Positions 51,226 to 59,049 of a stretch of DNA of 64,000 nucleotides are shown in pieces. The stretch lies in assembly GCA_963786195.1 (NCBI GenBank), contig CAWAYH010000002.1, positions 124,001-188,000 of the forward strand, read 5' to 3'. The first letter of the stretch is position 1. Every line of letters starts with the position of its first letter. The position numbers and the translations under genes were made by a program. The stretch comes from CAWAYH01 sp963786195. Its GTDB lineage: Bacteria; Acidobacteriota; Vicinamibacteria; Vicinamibacterales; 2-12-FULL-66-21. The notes under the pieces were generated by a model, which worked only from the letters and a program-made list of their open reading frames with translations, made no database searches and was not told the DNA's origin.

Positions 51226-52169
51226 GTCAGGGCTCGGGCGTGGTCTGGCTCAACGGACGCATCGTGCCGAATCAGGACGCGACCGTGCCCTTTCTGACCG
51301 CGGGCCTCCATTACGGCGTCGGCGTGTTCGAAGGGATTCGATGCTACGCGACGCCGCGCGGTCCAGCCGTCTTCCGGCTGCGCGATCACATCGCGCGGCT
51401 CCTGCAGTCCGCCCACATCCTGGGCTTTCGCGAGATTCCCTGGGACACCGATGCGCTGTGCGCGGCGGTCAAAGCGACCATCGTGGCCAACGGCTTCGAC
51501 GCGTGCTACGTCCGGCCGCTCATCTACCTGGCGGAGGGCGGCTGGAACCTGACGGTGGATGGCGGACGCCCGCACGTCGGCATCGCCGTCTGGCCCTGGG
51601 AGGCGTACCTCGGCGCCGATGCGCTGGACGCCGGCGTCCGGGCGAACGTCTCGTCGTTCACGCGTCTCCACCCGAATGCGTCGATGACCAAAGCCAAGAT
51701 TACGGGGAACTATGCGAACTCCGTGCTCGCCAAGACCGAATCGATGCGGCTCGGCTTCGACGAAGCGATCATGCTGGATCCGGAAGGCTACGTCGCGGAA
51801 TGCACCGGCGAGAACCTGTTCATCGTGGGGTCCGGCGCCATCCAGACCCCGCCTGCGGCCGGTGTGCTCGACGGCCTGACGCGGCAATCCGTGTTCACGC
51901 TGGCGAGCGACGCGGGACTGACCGTGTCCGAAGCGCGGCTGACGCGTGACGATCTGTATGCGGCTGACGAAGTCTTCGTCTGCGGGACGGCCGCAGAAGT
52001 CATCGGCCTTCGCGAGATCGATTTCCGCCGCATCGGCGAAGGACGCACGGGCCCGATCACGAGAGCGATGCAGCGCCTCTACCGCGATGCGACGGAAGGC
52101 CGACACCCCCGCGCGAGCGACTGGCTCGAGTATCTTGATCGCACCCCCCCGACAGGTGCGGTATCCTGA
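51222..52169 (+). CDS. ilvE: Branched-chain amino-acid aminotransferase
   Basis: 315 residues, intact; PLP enzyme for the last step of valine, leucine and isoleucine synthesis. The PLP-binding lysine is Lys159 in TKAKITGNYANSVLAKTES, the same number as in the classical enzyme. Other marks are HYGVGVFEGIRCYAT, RPLIYLAEGG, EAIMLDPEGYVAECTGENLF and the C-terminal EVFVCGTAAEV. The start GTG 51222 overlaps the ilvC stop (GTGA), so it is coupled in the operon. Confidence 0.95.
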   Translation: MSQGSGVVWLNGRIVPNQDATVPFLTAGLHYGVGVFEGIRCYATPRGPAVFRLRDHIARLLQSAHILGFREIPWDTDALCAAVKATIVANGFDACYVRPLIYLAEGGWNLTVDGGRPHVGIAVWPWEAYLGADALDAGVRANVSSFTRLHPNASMTKAKITGNYANSVLAKTESMRLGFDEAIMLDPEGYVAECTGENLFIVGSGAIQTPPAAGVLDGLTRQSVFTLASDAGLTVSEARLTRDDLYAADEVFVCGTAAEVIGLREIDFRRIGEGRTGPITRAMQRLYRDATEGRHPRASDWLEYLDRTPPTGAVS

Positions 52170-52175
52170 GCCCTG

Positions 52176-52634
52176 GTGGCTCCAAGCACGGACATCCTCA
52201 TCGGTGATCCAGGTGCTGCACACGTCCTGATTCGGCCGCTTTCTCGCAGCCACCCGGGGCTGTTCGACGATCGGGACGAGAGCTGGATCGATTGCGACGT
52301 CCTGATTACAACCGGCGCGTTCACAGGCAACGTTCGGGCGGGTCTCCGGCCCGAGGAGTTCGCGGCATTTCTCGACGCGGCCAGTGGCCTTGCTCAGACG
52401 GCGGAGGGCAGTGCGCGCTTGACGACTCTCGAGGGTCAGCTTTCGCTGTCGCTGATCGGTGACGGCAGGGGCGACATTCGGGTGAGCGGCGAAGCCACGC
52501 ACGAGCCTGGAATCGGAAACCGGCTGCTTTTCGTATTTGAGATCGATAGGACGTCCCTGCCGGCTGTTTGTGAGTCGCTGGCGCACGTGCTCGCCGCGTT
52601 TCCCGTCAGACGGGAACTGGACGCACGCGGCTGA
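52176..52634 (+). CDS. WapI/DUF6228-like small protein
   Basis: 152 residues from GTG 52176, seven bases after ilvE on the same strand. The core LSLSLIGDGRGDIRVSGEATHEPGIGNRLLFVFEIDRTSLPAV matches, by recall of the pattern (GDGxGxIxVxG...PGxGNxLxF..DxTxLP), the WapI-family/DUF6228 proteins, some of which are annotated as contact-dependent toxin immunity proteins. No toxin or Rhs gene is near, so an immunity role here is doubtful. The four-strand core with no signal peptide suggests a cytosolic binding protein. Function unknown. Confidence 0.6.
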   Translation: MAPSTDILIGDPGAAHVLIRPLSRSHPGLFDDRDESWIDCDVLITTGAFTGNVRAGLRPEEFAAFLDAASGLAQTAEGSARLTTLEGQLSLSLIGDGRGDIRVSGEATHEPGIGNRLLFVFEIDRTSLPAVCESLAHVLAAFPVRRELDARG

Positions 52635-52659
52635 ACGCGTGTGCAGCAGGGAGGTCACC

Positions 52660-54324
52660 ATGGTTCGACGTCGATCGATTGCGCTCGCGGCTGCCCTGCT
52701 GACCCTCTCCCTGGCCCCCACCGGTTCCGCTCTAGCCCAGGAAGATCCGCACGCCGCGTGCGTGGCGCCGCCCAGCTACGTTCCTGGCGAACTGCTCGAA
52801 CGTCCGACCGCACTGCGGCCCGGCGTCGGCAACTCACACGACACGGTCACCACGACGTCTGCCGAGGCGCAATCGTTCTACGATCAGGGGCTCAACTACC
52901 TCGAATCCTACGTCTGGATTGAGGCGTCACGCTCGTTTCACCAGGCGCTTCGGCTCGACTCGGGTCTGGCGATGGCCTACATCGGCTTGAGCCGCGTCCA
53001 GTCCGGACTCGAGAATCCGGAGGGAGCGAAGCGATTCCTCGAGAAGGCCCGGAGTCTTGCGCCCCGCGTCAGCGAGCGCGAACGGCGCCGCATCGATCTG
53101 CGTGCGGCTCAACTCGCCGCAATGGATGACATAGACGACGCCGGCCGGTTTCTCGCCTACAAGAAGGCCATCGACGATCTGCTGGGAGACGACCTCGCAA
53201 ATCCGCAGCTCTGGCTGCTTCGCGGCAACGCCGAGGAAGCCAACGCCTCGGGCCGCGGCCAGCGCGGGACCGCAAGCTCGGTGGCGTTCTATGAAGCGGC
53301 ACTGCGGCTCGATCCCGACTATGCCTCCGCGCATCATTTCCTGGTGCATACCTACGAAACGATCGGACGCATCGACAAGGCCCTGCTGCATGGCGAAGCC
53401 TACGCGCGCCTCGCGCCCGCGATCCCTCACGCGGCTCACATGTGGGCGCATGACCTGCGGCGCGTTGGACGCATAGACGAAGCCATCTCGCAGTTCCTGA
53501 AGACCGATGCGCTCGAGCGCGCGTATTATGCCGCCGAGAAAATGGACCCGAGCCTCGACTGGCACCATGCGCACAACCTCGACCTGCTGGCCACGTGCTA
53601 CGAGCACAAAGGGCAGATGAAGCTTGCAGAGAAGACGATGCGCGAGTCGGGCGCGCTGGAGGCCGTCGACGCGTATCGCGCGTTCAACATGCGCGAGCTG
53701 CCGAACTTTCTGATTCATCGCGCCCGATACGACGAGGCGCTGGCCGTCGCGCGCGCGTTGGCTTCAACGAAGTGGGTGCAGTCGCGCGCGGTCGGCCACT
53801 CGCTCGCCGGCCTGGCGCTCCTCGGGCTCGGCCGGCCCGAACCGGCGAAGGACGCGTATGACGCGGCGCGCAAGGAGCTCGAAGCCGTTCCGGTGTCGAC
53901 CCTGGGTCTGATCCCACGGCGATCGATGGTCGCCCCGTGGGTCGAAGCGCTTCGGGGTGAGCTGCTCCTGCGAACCGGCAAGCGCGACGAAGGGCGCGCG
54001 GTGCTGAAGGATGTGGTTCGCGCGCTACGGGCGATTCCAGGGCCCGATGCCTGGACCCAGGCCCTGTTCCGCCTCGAGTCGATCGCCCGGAGCGCGAGGG
54101 AAGTGGGCGACTGGGAGCTGGCCGAGTTCGTCGCGCGCCAGATGCTCGATCACGACCAGGCGTATGGAGGCAGCCACCTGGCGCTGGCGCTCGTGCTGCG
54201 TCAGAAAGGCGACGTCGCGGGCGCGGCGCGCGAGATGGCGGCAGCCAGGGAACGCTGGCGTGATGCGGACGCCGATCTTCCGGAGCTGAGACAGATCGCG
54301 GCCGCGAGCGCCGCAAAACGCTGA
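52660..54324 (+). CDS. Secreted TPR-repeat protein
   Basis: 555 residues from ATG 52660 with CAGGGAGG upstream; intact. A signal peptide (IALAAALLTLSLAPTGSALA) is followed by about a dozen helical TPR-like repeats (QSFYDQGLNYLESYVWIEAS, AMAYIGLSRVQSGLENPEGA, ASAHHFLVHTYETIGRIDKA, ASTKWVQSRAVGHSLAGLAL). Two cysteines (ACVAP, LATCYEH) are seen. TPR proteins usually serve as scaffolds; the partner is unknown. An upstream in-frame extension to 52537 runs through the preceding gene and is rejected. Confidence 0.85.
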   Translation: MVRRRSIALAAALLTLSLAPTGSALAQEDPHAACVAPPSYVPGELLERPTALRPGVGNSHDTVTTTSAEAQSFYDQGLNYLESYVWIEASRSFHQALRLDSGLAMAYIGLSRVQSGLENPEGAKRFLEKARSLAPRVSERERRRIDLRAAQLAAMDDIDDAGRFLAYKKAIDDLLGDDLANPQLWLLRGNAEEANASGRGQRGTASSVAFYEAALRLDPDYASAHHFLVHTYETIGRIDKALLHGEAYARLAPAIPHAAHMWAHDLRRVGRIDEAISQFLKTDALERAYYAAEKMDPSLDWHHAHNLDLLATCYEHKGQMKLAEKTMRESGALEAVDAYRAFNMRELPNFLIHRARYDEALAVARALASTKWVQSRAVGHSLAGLALLGLGRPEPAKDAYDAARKELEAVPVSTLGLIPRRSMVAPWVEALRGELLLRTGKRDEGRAVLKDVVRALRAIPGPDAWTQALFRLESIARSAREVGDWELAEFVARQMLDHDQAYGGSHLALALVLRQKGDVAGAAREMAAARERWRDADADLPELRQIAAASAAKR

Positions 54325-54362
54325 CGACTCCGCACAGCAGAGGCGGACCCGATAGGCCCACC

Positions 54363-54863
54363 ATGCCCTGCATGCTCACCATGGACGACCGAGAGACGGC
54401 GCTGCGCGAACACCTGGGGAAGATTCTCGACTGGGAGGACGCGCACGTGAACTTCGACACCGCCGTGAAGGGCATTCCGGTCAGGCTGCGAGGCAAGGTT
54501 CCAAAGGGACAGGCGCACTCGCTGTGGCAGCTCGTGGAGCACCTGCGCCGCACCCAGCGCGACATCCTGGACTTCTGCCGCGATCCCGGCTACGTCGAGC
54601 CACCGTTCTCCGAGTACTGGCCGCGTCCGTCCGCTCCGCCGAGCGCGACGGCCTGGGACAAGAGCGTGGCCGCGATTCGCAGCGATCTCCGGTCGCTCAA
54701 GAAACTCGCCGCCGACACCGGCGTCGATCTGTTCGAGCGCATTCCTCACGGCACGGGCCAGACCTATCTGCGCGAGCCCCTCCTCGTCGCCGATCACACC
54801 GCCTATCACGTCGGTCAGTTGGTCGCGGTCCGTCGCAGTCTGGGGATTTGGAAATCGTCCTAG
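54363..54863 (+). CDS. DinB-family protein
   Basis: 166 residues, intact. A four-helix bundle of the DinB/YfiT type with the metal-binding histidines in LWQLVEHLRRTQRDIL and DHTAYHVGQLVAVRRSLG. Members include thiol-dependent transferases; the specific reaction here is unknown. The ATG at 54363 is followed by another at 54372, either could serve. The stop codon is followed directly by the composite repeat at 54869. Confidence 0.85.
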   Translation: MPCMLTMDDRETALREHLGKILDWEDAHVNFDTAVKGIPVRLRGKVPKGQAHSLWQLVEHLRRTQRDILDFCRDPGYVEPPFSEYWPRPSAPPSATAWDKSVAAIRSDLRSLKKLAADTGVDLFERIPHGTGQTYLREPLLVADHTAYHVGQLVAVRRSLGIWKSS

Positions 54864-54868
54864 TCTAT

Positions 54869-55077
54869 CCGAGGGGCTTCGCCCCTCGGACTCCCCCACA
54901 CGCTCTCTCGCCCTTCGACGTCGCTCAGGGCGACCCTGAGCCTGTCGAAGGGTCGCGCGCCGCTTCGTGGTTCGACTATGCTCACCACGCCCTGAGCGAA
55001 GTCGAAGGGCGCCGGCGCGCTCCGGTCGCGTGGCTCGCTCGCGATGCTCGCTCGCACCATGGAACGAGCGGCAGGTT
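54869..55077 (+). repeat. Dispersed intergenic repeat, composite copy with two nested insertions
   Basis: Begins with the hairpin CGAGGGGC-TTC-GCCCCTCG right after the DinB stop. It matches the reverse complement of 30593-30707 except for two inserted stretches. The first (54911-54952) is itself palindromic: CCCTTCGAC...GCTCAGGG and CCCTGAGC...GTCGAAGGG. The second contains another copy, CCCTGAGCGAAGTCGAAGGG, at 54990-55009. The last part ends GGAACGAGCGGCAGGTT. Confidence 0.87.
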
Positions 55078-55109
55078 TATGAGACCGCGTCTAGCGAGGC
55101 CGGGGCTTC

Positions 55110-56711
55110 CTATCGGGGCGATGGCTGGGCCGTCACGCTCACTGAAGCGGTGCCACCCTCCGCGACCTGAACGCGTTTCGCCAAGGGCCGGAGTTGCTCG
55201 AGGTACTTCACGTCGAGCGGCAGCAGGCCCGGGCTGAGGTCGGTCACGGCCGTCACGAGGTAGTCACCCGGCGGCAGCCAGTCGATCGCAACCGGCTCAT
55301 CACTCACCAGGCGCAGCTGAATGCGACGGCTTCCGCGAAACATCAACGCAGGATCTTCTGGAAACGCGATCGCATAGGTCGAGGGCCGATCCTCGCCCCC
55401 TTTGTCGACCGTGACCACCACGCGGCTGTTTCGGTTCGTGAACGTGAGGACCACGTCCGAGATCGTCGTGTCGTCCCGAAACTCCACCGGTGCGTCCGTC
55501 ACGTCGCGCCCCGCAATCGAAACGCTTTTGAGGGTCCAGCCCGTGGGCGGGTTGTACCCGATGCGGCGCAGACCAGACTCGATTCCGTGAAGGCTGAACG
55601 TGCCATCGGACGCGGGCGTCGCGGTGAGGATGCGGCCGGGTTCACCGCTGCCGACCTCAACCTTCACGCTCTCCGGACGGAATGGCGTTGAAGGGTTTGA
55701 CGACACGACGCGACCGGTCAAGGTCGTACCTTCCGTGAGCACGAGGGTCACGCTCTCGACGTCCGCGTTCTCGACCGTGACAGGCAGTGAGACGGAGAGA
55801 TCACCTGGCCGTGTGTCGCGCATGGAGTCGGCGGTCCGGCCGGACCGCGCGCGCAGCTCGTACTGGCCCGGTATGACATCGCTCACGGTGAACGCGCCGT
55901 CGCGGATCGAACCCACCCCGGCGATGCTGATGGTGTCCGGATCGGCCAGACGGTGCAGAGCGATCGATCCGCTGGGCAGCGGCTGCCCGGCGGCGTTCGT
56001 CGCGGTTCCCCGGATGTTGAACCACGAGACCACCGGCAGCGTCAGGTTCGCGACGGTGATTTCCTGATTCGACGCGATCATCAGCCTGTTTGTCGCCGAG
56101 ATGTCGAAGACGCCCGGGTAGAAGACCTGCGCACGACGGCGTCCATCCAGTACGGTCGCGAAGAGTACGTATTCGCCGGGCTCGATGCCGAAGATGCGGT
56201 ACTCTCCTCGATCGTTCGTCTGATTCGAGGTTTGCAGTGCGCCCGGCGCGTAAAGCCACCTGGATACCGCGACGATCACGTAGGGAACCGGCTCGCCCGT
56301 GCGATCGAACACCCGGCCGGTGACGACGCCCGGCCGCGACATGACAATCTCGATCTCGCGCGTCTGGCCGTTTGCGGCCTCGATCCGACGCCCGGGTTTG
56401 CCCGGGCCCGCTTGTCCGAACTCGGCCGGCAGATACAGGCCGCGCTTTACCGCCGAGACTGTGTAGCTTCCAGGAGGCAGATCGGCGAAGAGAAACCGGC
56501 CGTCGATATCGGTCTCCATGCGACGGGTATCCAGAGCGCCCGCAGTTGGCTTGAGCGTGACCTGCGCGCCGGCGATCGGCTTGCCATCGTCGAGCGCCAG
56601 CACGTGTCCGCTGATGCGCCCGGTCCCCCTTTCGAGTCCCGGAAGCGCGACGCGATCCTGCACAGCCGCCGCGATGCCGGTCCACCAGACGAGGCAGAGG
56701 ACGGCAGTCAC
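55110..56711 (-). CDS. Secreted multi-domain carboxypeptidase-regulatory-like protein
   Basis: 533 residues from GTG 56711, intact. A signal peptide (MTAVLCLVWWTGIAAAV) is followed by at least four transthyretin/carboxypeptidase-regulatory beta domains: GRISGHVLALDDGKPIAGAQ, GVVTGRVFDRTGEPVPYVIV, FNIRGTATNAAGQPLPSG and TLTGRVVSSNPSTPF. They carry the repeated pattern DIDGRFLFADLPPGSYTV. No peptidase or membrane anchor is visible, so it is likely a surface or periplasmic binding protein. Its start overlaps the stop of the BoxR-like regulator by one base. This suggests co-transcription, although a link to benzoate metabolism is not obvious. Confidence 0.8.
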   Translation of the reverse strand: MTAVLCLVWWTGIAAAVQDRVALPGLERGTGRISGHVLALDDGKPIAGAQVTLKPTAGALDTRRMETDIDGRFLFADLPPGSYTVSAVKRGLYLPAEFGQAGPGKPGRRIEAANGQTREIEIVMSRPGVVTGRVFDRTGEPVPYVIVAVSRWLYAPGALQTSNQTNDRGEYRIFGIEPGEYVLFATVLDGRRRAQVFYPGVFDISATNRLMIASNQEITVANLTLPVVSWFNIRGTATNAAGQPLPSGSIALHRLADPDTISIAGVGSIRDGAFTVSDVIPGQYELRARSGRTADSMRDTRPGDLSVSLPVTVENADVESVTLVLTEGTTLTGRVVSSNPSTPFRPESVKVEVGSGEPGRILTATPASDGTFSLHGIESGLRRIGYNPPTGWTLKSVSIAGRDVTDAPVEFRDDTTISDVVLTFTNRNSRVVVTVDKGGEDRPSTYAIAFPEDPALMFRGSRRIQLRLVSDEPVAIDWLPPGDYLVTAVTDLSPGLLPLDVKYLEQLRPLAKRVQVAEGGTASVSVTAQPSPR

Positions 56712-57478
56712 TAGGATCGACTTCGTGAAAGCGCCGGAGCGATCAGCCCGGCGACGTCCTCCACGATGCGATCGACGGGTCGGCCGGACGTGTCGACCGT
56801 GTGCGTCGCCGAGGCGTATAAGGGCTCGCGGACGCTGAGGAGCGCCCGCAGATCGGCCATGGCCTGCGGGTGATCCGCCATCGGCCGCCGATCCCCCTGG
56901 CGCAGGACGCGGTTCCAGTGATCTTCCGGCTTCGCGCGGAGCCAGACGGTCACCGCGGACCGGCGGAGCATGGCGAATGTCTCGGCGGCCGTCACCAGCC
57001 CGCCGCCCGTGGCGAGCACCATCGACCGCTGGCCGTCCAGGACGGATCGCAGCGCGTCGCGCTCGAGGCGGCGATAATAATCCTCGCCGTGGAGCGAGAA
57101 GAGCTCGGAGAGTGAGAGGTTGGCGACGTCCTCGACGCGACGATCGAGCTCGACGAACGGCAACCGCAGGCGGCGCGCCAGGCGGCGGCCGATGGTCGTC
57201 TTGCCGGCGCCGCGCAGGCCGAGCAGCGCCACGATCGGCTCAGGAACGACGTCGGGCGGCGCGAGCAGGGCGGCGGGCGAGACGCCGAGCGCGCGCGCGA
57301 CGTCCGCGAGTCGGCGGACGGAGATGTTGCCGCGGCCGGCTTCGAGCTGCACGAGAAAGCGCGGCGAGAGACCCGAGCGTCCCGCCACGTCCTTGAGCGT
57401 CCAGCCGCACGCGAGCCGGCGCGCCCGCGCCCGCCGGCCGAGGGCGACGAGCACGTCGAAGTCCTGGTCCCGGGCCAT
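56711..57478 (-). CDS. boxR: BoxR/BzdR-type regulator: XRE HTH fused to shikimate-kinase-like domain
   Basis: 255 residues, intact. Residues 10-72 form an XRE helix-turn-helix (CGWTLKDVAGRSGLSPRFLVQLEAGRGNIS). A linker leads to a shikimate-kinase-like domain with P-loop LLGLRGAGKTTIGRRLARRL, LPFVELDRRVED, HGEDYYRRLERDAL and ATGGGLV. This fusion is the architecture of BzdR and BoxR, repressors of benzoate catabolism that bind benzoyl-CoA through the kinase-like domain. Position next to boxC and boxB supports the assignment. A palindromic element lies over its promoter (57484-57534), so autoregulation is likely. It is not expected to phosphorylate shikimate. Confidence 0.9.
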   Translation of the reverse strand: MARDQDFDVLVALGRRARARRLACGWTLKDVAGRSGLSPRFLVQLEAGRGNISVRRLADVARALGVSPAALLAPPDVVPEPIVALLGLRGAGKTTIGRRLARRLRLPFVELDRRVEDVANLSLSELFSLHGEDYYRRLERDALRSVLDGQRSMVLATGGGLVTAAETFAMLRRSAVTVWLRAKPEDHWNRVLRQGDRRPMADHPQAMADLRALLSVREPLYASATHTVDTSGRPVDRIVEDVAGLIAPALSRSRS

Positions 57479-57483
57479 GGATG

Positions 57484-57534
57484 TGCACTATGTTACGCCG
57501 GAGCGCAAGCGTATGGAAATATAGTGCCTCGTGC
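57484..57534. promoter_or_regulatory. Candidate BoxR operator over the boxR promoter
   Basis: TGCACTAT at 57484-57491 and ATATAGTGCCTCGTGC at 57519-57534 are inverted half-sites about 37 bases apart. On the minus strand CATAGT sits as a possible -10 about eight bases before the boxR ATG. The string ATAGTGCCTC-TGC recurs at 58965-58978, beside boxC. Confidence 0.6.
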
Positions 57535-57668
57535 GCGGGCCGCGCCGCATCTCCCCGACGCATGCGGCCGATGATCGTTCCGGATGGCGCTGCCATGCGC
57601 GCAGCGCATCGGAGCCATGAGTAAGTTATGCGCGACACGCATGGATGCCTTCGCTATCATGCGATTCC

Positions 57669-57890
57669 ATGATGCACATCGTGAAGGCCGAACCACTCTC
57701 CACCCGCACGCTCACCATCGTCCTGCCCGAGTCCGAATGGGAGGCGCTGCGTCGCGCCGAACCGGACGCCATCGGCTGGCTGCAGGCCCAGATCCGTCAG
57801 CGGCTCGAAGTCACGGAGACGCGGGCGCGCCGCTTCAGTCCACCGTCGGCCGCGACGGCAGACAGCTGGTGGGGAGACGACGACTACTGA
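57669..57890 (+). CDS. Small protein of unknown function in the box cluster
   Basis: 73 residues, divergent from boxR. The sequence is amphipathic and moderately charged: VKAEPLSTRTLTIVLPESEW, then a helix DAIGWLQAQIRQRLEVTE and an acidic tail ending WWGDDDY. No family is recognised; there is no signal peptide or membrane segment. TATCAT at 57655-57660 is placed eight bases before this ATG, which favours it over the upstream in-frame ATG at 57645 and implies a nearly leaderless transcript. Being sandwiched between boxR and the box enzymes suggests a related role. Confidence 0.55.
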   Translation: MMHIVKAEPLSTRTLTIVLPESEWEALRRAEPDAIGWLQAQIRQRLEVTETRARRFSPPSAATADSWWGDDDY

Positions 57891-57988
57891 AAGGGAGAAG
57901 GGAAAAGGGAAAAGGGACAAGGGAAAGGGCAGAAGGCAAAAGGGACAAGAGTTCTTACTTTTCCCTTGTCCCTTTTCCCTTTTCCCTT
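57891..57988. repeat. Inverted array of AAGGGACAAGGG words
   Basis: Purine-rich AAGGGAAAAGGGACAAGGG words (57892-57950) are followed by the complementary CCCTTGTCCCTTTTCCC words (57961-57988). They form a long hairpin between the small gene and the LysR gene stop. The word matches the array at 12680-12711. Confidence 0.85.
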
Positions 57989-58914
57989 TTAACGCGTCAG
58001 CTTGAGGCGCGGGAGCGTGCGGTCCATCGCTTCGAACATCTGCTGGACCAGCCTCGGGATGCGCGGCGCGCGGACGTAGACCCACCCGGTTTCCCGCACC
58101 AGTGACACGCCGTCGAGACGCGCGCAGCGGAGCTGGCCGGCGCGGACCTCCCTCGCGACCGCCTGGTAGGGGATGATCGTCATCCCCATGCCGATGGCGA
58201 CCAGCGCTTTCAGGATCTCGACGTTCTCGGTTTCCATCACGATCCGCGGGCGGATCTGCTCCCTCGCGCACATCTCGTCGATCACGCGGCGCGTGCTGGA
58301 TCCGTGCTCGAACAGCACGCACGGCTGACCGTCGAGATCGCGCGCCCGCAGACGACGCCGTTTCGCGAGGGGATGCGCGGGATTGGTGACGACGAGCAGT
58401 TCCTCGCGCATGACCGGGATCTGAATCAGGTCGGCACCTTCCACCGGAAGCGTCAAGCAGCGCCACGTCGACGACGCCGGCCCGCAGCCGCTCCAGCAGG
58501 TGCGGCGTGCCGCCAGTCGTCAGCTTGATCTCGACGTCGGGATGCCGGCGGCGGTACTCCTTCAACAGCGACGGGAATACGTGCAGGCAGACCGTCATGC
58601 CGCCTGCCAGGTGCAGCGTGCCGATGCAGCCGCTTGTGATGTTCGATGATCGACGGCCGTCGTCTCTCGAACGTCCGCCAGGACCCGGCGGCTCAGCTGC
58701 GAGCAGACTCTCGCCGGCGGCCGTGAGCCGGACCTTACGCCCGAGCCGCAGGAACAGCGGTTCCCGCAACTCTTCTTCGAGCAGCAGGATCTGGCGGCTG
58801 ATCGCCGATTGCGACACGTGAAGCTGGCGCGCGGCAGCGGTGAACGATCCCGTCTCGGCTACCGCGCGTGACGATCTCGAGCTGCCGGAAATCCTGAATG
58901 CGCGACTGCGGCAA
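57989..58914 (-). CDS. LysR-family transcriptional regulator (frameshifted)
   Basis: About 305 residues when frames are joined. The winged helix-turn-helix is VAETGSFTAAARQLHVSQSAISRQILLLEEEL. The effector domain includes TLHLAGGMTVCLHVFPSLLKEYRRRHPDVEI, MREELLVVTNPAHPL, LFEHGSSTRRVIDEMC and VEILKALVAIGMGMTIIPYQAV. Frame changes lie near 58866, 58640 and 58450. TTG 58914 starts at the usual distance from the HTH (PQSRIQDFRQLEIV); a longer ATG start at 58976 would run through the palindromic operator. It is divergent from boxC and may control the box genes, as LysR proteins do for benzoate and catechol pathways. The stop overlaps the repeat edge. Confidence 0.85.
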
Positions 58915-58958
58915 TGCTGAACTGAACGCGGCCGTGGAGGCAAGGGAAGCGGACGAGC

Positions 58959-59012
58959 GGCACTATAGTGCCTCATGCCCTGGCCGCTGAAGGGAGTATA
59001 GTTGCCTTGACA
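58959..59012. promoter_or_regulatory. Palindromic operator and promoter of boxC/LysR divergent region
   Basis: A perfect 14-base palindrome GGCACTATAGTGCC (58959-58972) is followed about 36 bases later by a related half-site AGTATAGTTGCC (58995-59006). TTGACA at 59007-59012 is a good -35 for boxC, with a weak -10 about 17-19 bases on. TATAGT hexamers lie inside both half-sites, so a bound repressor would cover promoter elements. The motif matches that over boxR. Confidence 0.6.
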
Positions 59013-59049
59013 ACCCCAGCGGCCCGGCAGGTACTTCCTTGATGCCACG

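Noticed and set aside
52176..52634. Toxin-immunity pair
   Set aside because: No Rhs, WapA or other toxin gene lies within reach; only the immunity-like family resemblance exists.
51132..52721. A 529-codon minus-strand frame across ilvE
   Set aside because: Shadow of ilvE and the next gene; no motif, and ilvE is intact with Lys159.
56711..57478. Shikimate kinase (aroK) for aromatic amino-acid synthesis
   Set aside because: The N-terminal XRE DNA-binding domain and the adjacent box genes identify it as a BoxR/BzdR-type regulator.
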